Positions 13,311 through 22,302 of a DNA stretch of 22,302 nucleotides are shown here, piece after piece (the first letter of the stretch is position 1; each line of letters opens with the position of its first letter). Origin of the DNA: Poronia punctata. Its lineage: Eukaryota; Ascomycota; Sordariomycetes; Xylariales; Xylariaceae. Both the position numbers and the translations under genes were made by a program. The notes below the pieces were generated by a model. That model saw nothing but the letters and a program-made list of their open reading frames with translations, ran no database searches and was not told the origin of the DNA. The stretch lies in the NCBI GenBank assembly GCA_022579005.1, contig MU401850.1:1-22302 (forward strand). Reading direction: 5' to 3'.

Positions 13311-13605
13311 GTATATTGATTTATTTAGCAATTATACTAAAATAGACAATGTTGTTTTAGTAATTAGCACCACCTTTATATATCCTGTAAGTTCATTTGC
13401 ATCCAAATAAAGGTGGGCCGCGGCGTAATCATACCTACTGATATATACACGTACAGCCGCACCTACACGTACATCTGTACCTTATGTTTAGGGGATGGGC
13501 TGCGAGTAGGTATAGTCGATGTTTATGGAGTGACAAATCCCCAGCTGCGAGCCTAATACCTAAATAGCGAGCCACTCGAAGCAGAGAGGCACGGCAGAAA
13601 GAGCG
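13311..13605 (+). promoter_or_regulatory. Upstream region of GAA1
   Basis: Composition returns to normal from about 13380. A TGATATATACAC stretch near 13439 is a possible TATA-like element. No open frame fits this interval. It should contain the GAA1 promoter and leader. Confidence 0.4.
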
Positions 13606-15809
13606 ATGCCCCGTCTACTTTGTAAGTCCTTATAAGGCTACAACCTCTTCATTATCGATGCTCAACTGACCCGGCGCCGCGACCATTAGCCACAGTCTTA
13701 ACGTTGCGCCGCAATCCGCGACTCCTCAAACTTCCGCCCTACCTTTCTCTCCTGTGTATCATTGTCGGTGTAGCCTGGCTTCTGCTCCTCCCTCTCGATG
13801 ATTACTCCCGCCGGACGTACATTTCCGAGAATGCTCTCTTGCCAGGCCAGGTCCACACATATTTTGGGGGTAGTGACCAGAACGTCTTCCGAGCGTACAG
13901 GCACGAGATTGGCGCACTCAGGGGCAAGAGAAACGTTGAGTAAGTTCTCCACCAATGCGATTCATCGTCTAAACCCTTGTCGGTGCATCGCTAACGCATT
14001 CATTGTGGCGTTGCCACAGGGTAAACGACGAGCTTGAGACTATTTTCAAAGGCATCGGGCTCAAGGTTGGCCGCCAGAACTACACATATTACTCAACCGG
14101 AAGTACCTATACGGGGGAAAACATTTATGCTATTCTACAAGCCCCGCGCGGCGACGCCACCGAGGCCATCGTGTTAGTCGCGGCGTGGAAGAATGCGAAG
14201 AATGAGTTCAACCGGAATGGCGTAACCCTGGCCTTGACATTGGCTCGATATTTCAAGCGCTGGTCTTTATGGTCCAAGGACATTATCCTAGTCGTGCCCC
14301 CGGATAGCAGAACCGGCATCCAAGCCTGGGTAGATGCTTACCACGACGCCCACGACGCCTCCAACGTCGCGTCACTGCCGGTCAAATCAGGGGCTCTGCA
14401 GGGCGCAATCGCCATCGACTATCCGTACGAGAGTCGCTTTGAGGGCGTTCACATCGTCTACGACGGCGTGAATGGGCAGCTGCCCAACTTGGATCTTATC
14501 AATTCAATCGGCAATATCGCCACCGGCCAGATGGGCATGCACGCCTTCATCCAGGAACGGTTTGGCCACTCGGACGGGTACGATGACCGTCTGAAGACCA
14601 TGCTGCGCGGCATGATGAACCAGGGCTTGGGCCATGCCGTTGGAGCGCACAGCAGCTTCATCCCTTACCATGTCGATGCTGTTACCCTGCAGCCGGTTGG
14701 CAACGGCTGGCACGACGAGATGGCACTCGGCCGGCTCGTGGAGGGGACATTCCGGAGTCTAAATAATTTACTTGAGCACCTACATCAGAGCTTCTTCTTT
14801 TACCTTCTCATGCACAAGGATCGCTTTGTCAGCATCGGTACTTATCTGCCCAGCGCCATGTTGATCGCCACAAACTTTACCATCATGGCCATCTTGATGT
14901 GGGTCAAGAGTGGTGACCCGCATACTAGCCGCGGCAGTAACAAGACCGAAGAGAAGGGTGACGCCGCGACGGAACCGGCGGTGCCTTTTACCGTCGAACG
15001 AGATCTGTATCTTCCACTGGGGCTCGTCATCTCCTGCCACTTTCTCGGAGCCATTCCACTTTTTGTGTTCAACCATGCACCGTCCAACGTAAGTAGCAGG
15101 TATTTCCTTGCTGCGCTGTGTATTCCATGTTCTCCCACTTCTCCTACCGTAGTGCATTTTGTCGACAGTCCGCTTGCCCCGAGTGAGCAAGTACATCGGC
15201 CGCCTGGCAAGACTGGGGCGCTCGCACAGAAATATCTCTTTGAAACTAACATGTCCATAGCTGCTAGTTCCCTCCTTCCTCGTCTTCGGTGTGTTCAACG
15301 TCTTTCTGCCCCGACTGGTCGCCTACTTGGTGGATTTGACTGCGTCACGTCCTTTCGCTCTTCAGCACTTCTACCTCCTAAAGTCATTCTCCCTCCTATT
15401 ACTCGGCATGTTCCTCAGTTCCTTAGCCACGCTAAATTTCAGCCTTGCCTTTCTCGTCGGTTTATTCTCGACACCGCTTACCTTCACCCGACCGCGGTCG
15501 GGGAATGCGGCTATAAAATACGGCTACACAGTCTTGCTCCATCTTATGAGCCCCTCATCTATCGCTTTTGGTGGGGCGGTGGCGTACGCTTGGGGCACGG
15601 GCGAACCAGGGTTCGCGGGCGGCGTGAGTGCGGCATTGAAAATACTCGAATACGTGCTCAAAGAAGCTGCCTTCGGGTGGAATGTCTGGGGTATATATAT
15701 TCCGGTCGTCATATGGTGCGTGTGGTGGCCTGCTTGGCTGCTCGGCTCTATTATTGTGCTCGGTGTGCCAAAGGCGGAGGAGAGCAGGGTGAAGGGGAAA
15801 GCCTCGTGA
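13606..15809 (+). CDS. GAA1: GPI transamidase subunit Gaa1
   Basis: Gaa1 is an ER-membrane subunit of the complex (with Gpi8, Gpi16, Gpi17 and Gab1) that joins GPI anchors to proteins; it helps bind the lipid substrate. Exons are 13606-13621, 13696-13939, 14020-15088 and 15261-15809 (1878 nt, 625 residues plus stop). The first exon is only 16 nt: ATG CCC CGT CTA CTT T, spliced at GTAAGT to give MPRLLFLTLRRNPRLLKLPP. Without it no in-frame ATG precedes the conserved N-terminus. Helix one is about residues 21-39, followed by RRTYISENALLPGQVHTYF. The lumenal M28-peptidase-like domain runs to about 350. About seven more hydrophobic segments follow (roughly 358-382, 418-438, 444-466, 482-520, 535-557, 585-612). 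Intron 3 is 172 bp, longer than the others, and joins FNHAPSN to LLVPSFLVF in phase 0. Length and ends look normal. The exon structure should be confirmed with RNA. Confidence 0.93.
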
Positions 15810-16597
15810 TCCAGGCTTGGCTTGTGTTCAGTAGACGGAACTTGCATTAGGCTGGGATGTAGAGGCATATAATTATTTAAAATCCAAATGGTTTTGCTAT
15901 TCTGCTTGCATCGATTAAGGTGGGCGGTGATTGTAAGATGCCTAGGGTTTGATGTCAACCAGCGCCGCCGATAAACAAGTTCGTTTCTGGAAGCGGCAAG
16001 CCTTGGGAGCCCGCCCCGATTGTGACTCCTCAACATCGTTAATCTCTTGTGTGTATTCCTCCTAGCGCTAGGCCGTTCCATTTTACTAGGCGGTGCCCCG
16101 GATAACGTGCTAATAGCTTAACGGTCAAAGAGAGATCTTCCCATATCACCCGCGGCGGCAGATTTGGCCTGAGACTGTCAGTTACAGCCGATCTCTAGCC
16201 CACCTCAACTGCATTTTTACCGTCGTCAACGCAACACGTGTTGACTGACTTGCGTGATTGGGAGGCAGTCGCAAGATACATCTGAGGATATTTTACTGCT
16301 TTATTGATGGCCACCTCTGATTAGGGGGGGAGGGGGGGGGGAGACGGCAAAGTTATTGTCTATCAGCCGACTACTCTCTATACCTGTCAATTTAGGGGCT
16401 TCTCTTGCCTCTTCTACACGAACGCACCTCCTCCTTCTCAAGTTCCGTTTATCTTCTTCAATGCATTTCCTAGCCCTTGCGCCGAATCGGTAAATATGGC
16501 ACCCTCACCGTCATCCTTTCGTCCGGATCACAGCTGACTGGACCATACTTCATGCGAGTAGTCATGAAAGCTGCAGGGCTCGAGATACGCGGGCAGC
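15810..16597. other. Intergenic gap between convergent GAA1 and RPN9
   Basis: No gene is supported; the long minus-strand frame reaching into 15524-16081 is the antisense of the GAA1 tail. The gap holds a G-rich run (16324-16341), a 12-bp perfect palindrome CAACACGTGTTG (16232-16243) and pyrimidine-rich DNA at about 16385-16460. A tiny + frame from the ATG at about 16496 ends after 13 codons. Both 3' ends and their terminators should lie here. Confidence 0.6.
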
Positions 16598-17804
16598 TCA
16601 AGAAGCCCAGATGTCCTGTCCTGTAGCCTCGATCCAGTTCCCCAGTTTATTGACGTTCTCGCCCCACTCACCGAGCCGCTGGCTCATACTAGCGATCTGG
16701 CTCATGTCGAGGATGCGGGGCTGGACCCAAGTGAAGTTGACGATTTCATCGACCTGATCGATGGTCCCGCGTACTAGGCCCAAGCTCAGTGCTTTCATGA
16801 CCAGGTGCTCAATCTGGTTGGGCCGTACCTTGGTGTCCGCAGATATCGTACTGAAGCTCATGGCACGTTGGTGGGGTGGCCGGCGGAATACACTCTCTGT
16901 TAAAGCAGCCAAGTATATCTTCTGACGGATCTCATCTTCGTGCTCTTGGAGAAGCCCGTGTTGAGAAATGTGGCCGGAGAGGGTGTCGAACGCTTCGAGG
17001 TCCCCACGGTTGAAGGCAAGCAGCAACTCCCGCAGCCAGGCCAGCTCGCCCGTCAGGGCGTCGAGGATCGGGTGCAGAAGCAGCTCGCCAAAGTTATAGA
17101 TGGAGTCCGATACCAGTGCAGCGATGCCCAGATCATTAGCACGAGCCTTCCGTTCGTTAGGCGATAGTGTAGATAGATCTATGCAGGCTAGATATAGCAG
17201 AGCATTCCGGTAAAAGGAGGCAAAATCAGCGTTGACCTTGTAATAGTCGGCGTTGACCTGATAAAATGCAGCATGGACCTTAGTCTCTACAGAATCAAAC
17301 GACTCCAGGATTTTCTCGGCCTTGTCAAGATCTCTTCGTGCAGCCTCAATGTCGCCTAGCTGAAGTTCTACGCGAGCCGTAGCGACGGTGGCATGGACAA
17401 AGGCATCTCGGGAGTTCTCGCCATCGACCTTCTTGGTAAGGCTCGCAAGAAATGCCAAGCGCTCTCGAGGATCTGTACACAAGGTGTCAGCACCCGGCGT
17501 AAATACGAGGGGCCGGGCCGGCGGCTAACCTACCACGACATTGTGTAGCAGCCTTCAGGCCCAGGTCGACTAGTTTCAGCTGGTTGATCTTGTCGGCAAA
17601 CTCGGAAATAAACCCCTTGTAGAATGATAGACGTTGGGATTCGCTCTTGGGGTCCGCAAAGAATTCGACGAGCAAATCGGTAAGTTGATGCCATAGTTTG
17701 CGTTCCCAGAGATCCTCAAACTGGATGATCGTGCCTTGGAGCTCTTCGGGGGCTTGGTCCCGTTGCTCGGCTAGGAAGTCGGCGATTTTGTCGACATTCA
17801 TCAT
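16598..17804 (-). CDS. RPN9: 26S proteasome lid subunit Rpn9 (PSMD13 type)
   Basis: Rpn9 is a PCI-domain scaffold subunit of the 19S regulatory particle lid, needed for efficient lid and 26S assembly. Exons (minus) are 17804-17534 and 17472-16598, separated by a 61-bp intron (17473-17533; GTAGGT donor, GCTGACA branch, TACAG acceptor), giving 1146 nt, 381 residues plus stop, the usual fungal length. The N-terminus has DFLAEQRDQAPEELQ and FEDLWERKLWHQLTD; the intron joins KAATQCR to DPRERLAFL. Residues up to about 190 form TPR-like helical repeats (RNALLYLACIDL near 160-170). The PCI winged-helix part is about 270-350 (KIYLAALTESVFRRPP, KVRPNQIEHLVMKALSLGL). The C-terminal helix ends GNWIEATGQDIWAS. 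Two adjacent ATG codons open the frame and I take the first. The gene is convergent with GAA1, with no sign of damage. Confidence 0.94.
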
Positions 17805-18040
17805 ACCGTGGATAATGTCGGATGTATGCGATTAGTTCGATACGTCGATTACCAAGTTATAGAAGGGGTACAAGACTGAATGCCGTGGTTAGACGTTCTG
17901 TCAGCGGTTTTGCCAGGAATGGTCAAAATACAGAGGTTTGGATTGATAGGAAGGAGTATGCATGATGATGATGAATGCTGGTAGCCTTGTGCACTACCTA
18001 TTGCGTGCGACTTACCTACATACTTGCTAAACAAGATAAT
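17805..18040 (-). promoter_or_regulatory. Upstream region of RPN9
   Basis: Normal-composition DNA between the RPN9 start and the AT-rich block. On the minus strand there is a GTAAGT near 18014 and a CTGACAG near 17898, so an intron in the 5' leader is possible but unproven. I see no GGTGGCAAA-type proteasome control element. The short minus frame here is not convincing as a gene. Confidence 0.35.
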
Positions 18041-18784
18041 TAATTAGCAGTATTATAAGCTTGTTTAAGAGAAGAGGGCACTAAGTTAAACAAAAATCAA
18101 TAAAACTTAAACAATAGGCAGCGTTTTATATAAATAAATTTAAATATTAAGTTTATATAATAAGTTTAACTTTTATAAAAGTAAATAAAAATATTATATA
18201 AAATTTATATTATATAATCTTTTTAAATTTAAAATATTAAAAAAATAAAATTAGTATATAGTAAATATTAAATTTTAAACCTATATTTTTTATTAATAAT
18301 TATATTATATTTTTTTAGTTTATTATTATATAAGCTAATATTAAATTTATAATTACTTTTAATATTAATAATAAGTTTATAAAACTTAGTTATAAAACTT
18401 AGTATATTAATAAGTTTAATTTTTTTATTAATATATTTTTAGCTATATAAAAGCTACTTTAAGTTTTTTTTAGTTAAGCTTTTTATAAAATTTGCTTATA
18501 TTAAATTATATTAGCTTATTTAGCTAAAAACATTATTTATAAAATTAATATATTTTTATAAGTTAAAAAGTATACTTTTACTTTAAACTTTTTATTTTAA
18601 GTATAAAAGTCTTTTAAAAACCTTAAAATAACTTTTAGTTTAATTGCTATAATAGCTTAATTATTATATTTATTAAACTTTAATAGTAATAATAAGCGTT
18701 TAAAACTTTTAATTATTAAAACTTAGTAGTATAGTTTATAATATATAAAAAACCTTTTTTTATAATAGTTTTTACTTTAACTAT
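18041..18784. other. AT-rich RIP-altered block
   Basis: Extreme A/T DNA with no open frames. The change from normal composition occurs within about 100 bases (18040-18130). No family is recognisable. Confidence 0.6.
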
Positions 18785-19240
18785 TAAAGCTATAAATTAG
18801 TAATATTAATATAATAATTGCTTATATTATTACTATATATAGTTTAATAATACTTTATATTAATATTATACGCTTTAATAATTACTTATACTAATACTAA
18901 ATATAATAATATTATTATAGTATATAGTAATATTATAATTACTATAAAATTACTAATTTATTTTTAAAAATTAATTTTTAAAAAAACCAGTATAAAAGAT
19001 AGTAAAAATAAAATATACACTATGCTATACAGTGTATATAACAGTGTAATATAGTGCAAATAGCATTTTATAATAATGTAATAATACTATATATAGTATT
19101 TAGTATTACTATAAAAAGTGTAGTATAATAATGACCTATACTAATATTACAGTAGTAATAAGAATCCGGTACTAATACTATACTACATGTAGTAATACTA
19201 CATGTAGTACCAATTACTAGATACTAATTTAACAGCCCTG
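18785..19240. mobile_element. Candidate non-autonomous hAT-type transposon, RIP-eroded
   Basis: Read inwards from 19240 on the minus strand, the right end is CAGGGCTGTTAAATTAGTA, a hAT-like terminus. Read inwards from 18785 on the + strand, the left end is TAAAGCTATAAATTAGTA. The two align with C to T and G to A changes and one missing T. The eight bases outside are TTAACTAT (18777-18784) and TTAGCTAT (19241-19248), matching at 7 of 8 with one transition; 8 bp is the hAT target-duplication length. Both halves contain many AGTAATACT/AGTATTA-like motifs in both orientations, resembling hAT subterminal repeats. At 456 bp with no frame, it would be a non-autonomous copy. The right half is clearly less mutated than the left. 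Confidence 0.55.
19181..19209. repeat. Two tandem copies of a perfect 14-bp palindrome
   Basis: TACTACATGTAGTA occurs at 19181-19194 and again at 19196-19209. They lie inside the candidate hAT element near its right end, where transposase-binding subterminal repeats would be expected. They are also about 170-200 bases upstream of the transporter start, so a regulatory effect cannot be excluded. Confidence 0.8.
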
Positions 19241-19379
19241 TTAGCTATATCCTTTCTACTATGTAAGCATTACATTAATTATAGTCTTCTTATAACCTGT
19301 TAGTTCTAACACTAAACAGCCCCTTAGGCGTACGCAAGACATAAACGTCTATATTACTTGATTGTATAACTACAAGTAG
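19241..19379 (+). promoter_or_regulatory. Upstream region of the transporter gene
   Basis: A short interval of mixed composition between the candidate transposon and the gene start. It contains CTGTTAGT...ACTAAACAG (about 19288-19317), an imperfect hairpin followed by CCCC, which looks like a second hAT-type terminus (AGGGGCTGTTTAGT on the minus strand). No discrete promoter site can be assigned. Confidence 0.35.
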
Positions 19380-21195
19380 ATGTCTAATTTAACAATGATA
19401 ACTTATGGGACACAGACCGATGTCAAATGCTTGGTGCAAGACAGGGGTGAGGAATCAAGCGCTTCGACGTCGTCTTATCTGGTGGCCCAACCCGCATCGC
19501 CAACTGCAGAGAGGACGGCGATGGGGGGCACAGCACTGACAGATGGGGGCGGAAAGTACCGGCGATATATACTGAGCTTTTACAAGAGGAACTTTGGGTT
19601 GTTCCTGGTGTTTACGGCACAGACCTTTGGCTCCGTGGTGAGTTTACCTGCCCGGCAACATTTCCTCACCTATTGCCCGACGGGCGTTACGCCCATGACC
19701 TTATTTTGCGGCCCCTTTCCCCCAACACTTCCCCCCTTACATTTATCTCTACGCCTTCTGACATCTACGAGTATATTCGCCGCAGTGTGGCAGATACCGC
19801 CTAGTGTCTAACCCCTACCTTTCTTGTACGTGCCAGCTAAACTTACTTACTCGGCTATCTTGATGGGAAGATGAACACGGCAGCAAAGTTGTTGACTGCG
19901 GACGGTTCGCCCAATCAATTCCATGCTCTACAGATAATCTTCGTACGTATGATCGCTACCGCGATCCTAGGGACACTGTATATGTGGTACAAGGATGTCC
20001 CGGACTTCCCCTTTGGCCCTCGGAGCATGCTTAGCTTGCTGCTCTTGCGCGGATCGTGCGGCTTTGTCGGGCTCTTTGGCTTGTATTGTGAGTAACTCCC
20101 CCGTTGTGGCCTGCCTGTCCCCTTTTGGCCAGGACCGGGCTCATATTTTGCTCTGCAGATTCGCTTTCCTACCTACAGATTTCCGACGCTACCGCTATTA
20201 GTTTTTTAGTCCCTACCTGGACGGCCATTTTATGCTACGTTTGGCTGAGGGTATGTACGATAGCAAGATTCCGAATGCAAACGAAAAAGACAGCTGAGAA
20301 GCAATAGGAACCATATCAGATGCGAGAAGCGTTTTGTGGACTCACTTCGCTCGGTGGAGTTCTTCTAATTGCGCGGCCGGCGTTTCTGTTCGGCGATAGC
20401 GCCTCGAGTACTCTTCCGGGGGGCCGTGACACGAACACAACCGCCAATGTAACCCTGAGTGTCTCGGTCGTAGAAGGCCTGGGCCTGCCTGTTGGTACAC
20501 CATCTTCACCACAGCGCGCCATGGCCGTCCTCTGCTCCGTCCTTGGCACGTTCGCGGCGGCGACGGCATATAGCACAATCCGGGTTATCGGTATGCGGGT
20601 GCATTCACTAATCAGCGTGAATTACTTCGCTGTTATTTCCACTATTGGCTCAGCGGTTATCATCCTCGGTCACCCGGATCTCGACTTCATATGGCCAAGA
20701 GGTGTTCTGCAATGGTGGGTCTACACGGCTATCTATGTTCCTTTCACATCTACAATATGGAGCCTGGCTTCACCACTAACTGCCAGGGCGTCATAGGGTC
20801 TTGGTAGCCATCATCGCAGTCGCGGGCTTTTTGTTACAGTTTCTCTTAACGGAGGGCCTCCAGCGAGAGAAAGGTGGGAGGGCAACGAACATGACGGTGT
20901 GTGGAGACCCAAAACTTTCAAATGACACGGAAGTCAGATACAAATTTACCCAGGATGCATGCTAACATCATGGGCTACCCAGTATTTCCAAATGGTATTG
21001 GCGCTCGTAGTCGAACGAATTATATGGGGAACTACACCTCCCCTCCTAAGTCTGGTCGGGAGTGCACTGATCATTAGTGCTGCAATATGGTTGAGCCTGC
21101 AAAATGCCAAGCCGAACGTCCAGAACAAGGGCACTCGCAGTGTTGACGAAGAAGCTAGCCTACTAAGGCAAGAGAGAGTGCTACCACTACGTTAG
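19380..21195 (+). CDS. EamA/DMT-superfamily membrane transporter (SLC35G/DUF6-like), putative
   Basis: The drug/metabolite transporter fold is ten helices in two EamA repeats; fungal relatives include the uncharacterised yeast YMR253C and YPL264C, so the substrate is unknown. Exons are 19380-19637, 19871-20087, 20159-20250, 20308-20714, 20797-20896 and 20983-21195 (1287 nt, 428 residues plus stop). Introns are 233, 71, 57, 82 and 86 bp with CTAAC or CTGAG branch sites. Residues 1-60 are a polar, low-complexity cytosolic tail. The first repeat runs about 70-212, with joined motifs FGSVMNTAAKLL, YYSLSYLQISDATAISFL and WLREPYQMREAFCGL. A loop at about 215-258 holds NTT and NVT sequons. The second repeat is about 260-420 (NMTYFQMVLALVVERIIWGT, ALIISAAIWLSLQ), and the tail contains a possible EASLL dileucine-type signal. 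Acceptors after 20307 and 20796 are chosen because they keep the family motif and the frame. The start could instead be the ATG at 19395. Confidence 0.85.
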
Positions 21196-21263
21196 TTATA
21201 GGCCAATTAATCGTACCCCGGTTAGGTCACAACGCTAAGGAGCTAAGAGTCTTTAAACTAAGC

Positions 21264-21319
21264 TAGGTATAGCTTTTATTGCTAAATACTTGTTTAGGCT
21301 GCTAACTTAGCTATACCTA
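21264..21319. repeat. 11-bp inverted repeat with 34-base loop after the transporter
   Basis: TAGGTATAGCT (21264-21274) is followed by its perfect complement AGCTATACCTA (21309-21319). It lies 70 bases beyond the stop codon, at the edge of the AT-rich DNA. It could fold as a 3' UTR hairpin or be a tiny transposon relic. Confidence 0.55.
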
Positions 21320-22302
21320 ATATATATTATATTAAAGCCAAGCTTTTTAAGCCTTTAGTTAAATAATAAGTATATTATAAAATAAATAAAAATATAATAT
21401 ATAAATTAAAATAATACTATTTATTTTTTAAATAACTTATAAGCTAAAAAACTATTAATATTTTAAATTAATAACTTTTAAGCTAGCTACTTATTTAATA
21501 ATTTTTTAAAGGTTTTATTATAATATTTAGTAATTTAATTTAATAATTATTAAATAAAGCAAATAATAATATAAAGCTTATTAATATATTAATATATATT
21601 TAATAATTTAAAATAAATATAAAATAAAATAAAATATTTATAATATTATTTTAAATTATTTTAAGCTACTTAATATATAAAACCTTATAAAAATAATAAG
21701 TAAAAATTTATAATTTTAAAAAACTATATAAATTAAGTTAGCTAGGTAATATATAAAAAGATATATATAAATAAATAGTTATATTATATTATAGCTAATA
21801 TAGGTAATATAATAAAAACTATTAAAATCCCTTTTAATACCCTTAACCTTATTAACTACATTAAGACTATTAAAATGTAAATATCTTATAAATATAAATA
21901 TTTAGTTTTTTATATATTTGTTATAAATTATGTTAAACTTACTTTATTAAGAAAGTATATGCGCAGTATACGTATATAGTATATAACTAGTATATATAAA
22001 GTACGCGTTTTTTATATATTAAATATATAAAGTATACGTGTTTTTTTTATATTGCTAATAGGTTTTAATTAATTAAAAACTTTTATAGCTATATAAGACT
22101 TGCTAAAAAAAGTTTTTATAACTTTTTTTTCTTTTTAGTTAATTAAGTTAATATAGTACTATAAATAATAATGTATTATAATTATATTAACTTTTAGCTA
22201 GACTAACACTAATTAGTAGTTAAATTAGCAACTATAAAAAAGCAAGGTTTAAAAATAAAAACTATTATTATACTTACTTTTTACTTAATTTAAAGTTGCT
22301 TT
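21320..22302. other. AT-rich RIP-altered block to the window end
   Basis: No open frames. Near 21998-22048 a segment of the form TATATAAAGTACGCGTTTTTT is repeated as TATATAAAGTATACGTGTTTTTT, a two-copy direct repeat differing by transitions. Nothing else is recognisable. Confidence 0.6.

Overview
This looks like nuclear DNA of a filamentous ascomycete (Pezizomycotina) whose repeats have been heavily altered by repeat-induced point mutation (RIP). Four intron-bearing protein genes with GT-AG introns of about 57-233 bp and CTAAC/CTGAC-type branch sites sit in islands of ordinary base composition. Between the islands lie very AT-rich, TpA-dominated blocks with no long open frame. I cannot name the species from sequence alone.

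Layout: 1-2400 is AT-rich, with several short tandem arrays and a possible 0.9-kb inverted-repeat element. 2400-4240 is the first island, holding an intact five-exon rhomboid protease gene (RBD2 type, + strand). 4240-13310 is a long AT-rich block. Inside it I can resolve a complete but destroyed LTR retrotransposon (5272-12591, minus orientation). Its two 234-bp LTRs differ only by transitions, its reverse transcriptase is still readable as Ty3/gypsy through the mutations, and it has a polypurine tract and probable 5-bp target duplications. 13311-18040 is the second island: GAA1 (GPI transamidase subunit, + strand, four exons including a 16-nt first exon) and RPN9 (26S proteasome lid subunit, minus strand, two exons), convergent and 788 bp apart. 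18041-19240 is AT-rich and ends in what I read as a 456-bp non-autonomous hAT-type element with RIP-eroded terminal inverted repeats and a 7/8-matching 8-bp target duplication. 19241-21240 is the third island, with a six-exon, ten-helix EamA/DMT-family transporter gene (+). 21240-22302 is AT-rich again.

The four genes do not form a pathway. Three act in cellular housekeeping (rhomboid proteolysis, GPI anchoring, proteasome) and the fourth is a putative solute transporter. The notable point is genome structure: intact conserved genes lie within tens to hundreds of bases of extremely mutated repeat DNA. I rebuilt all four gene models by reading frame phase across splice sites; every model closes in frame (264, 625, 381 and 428 residues).
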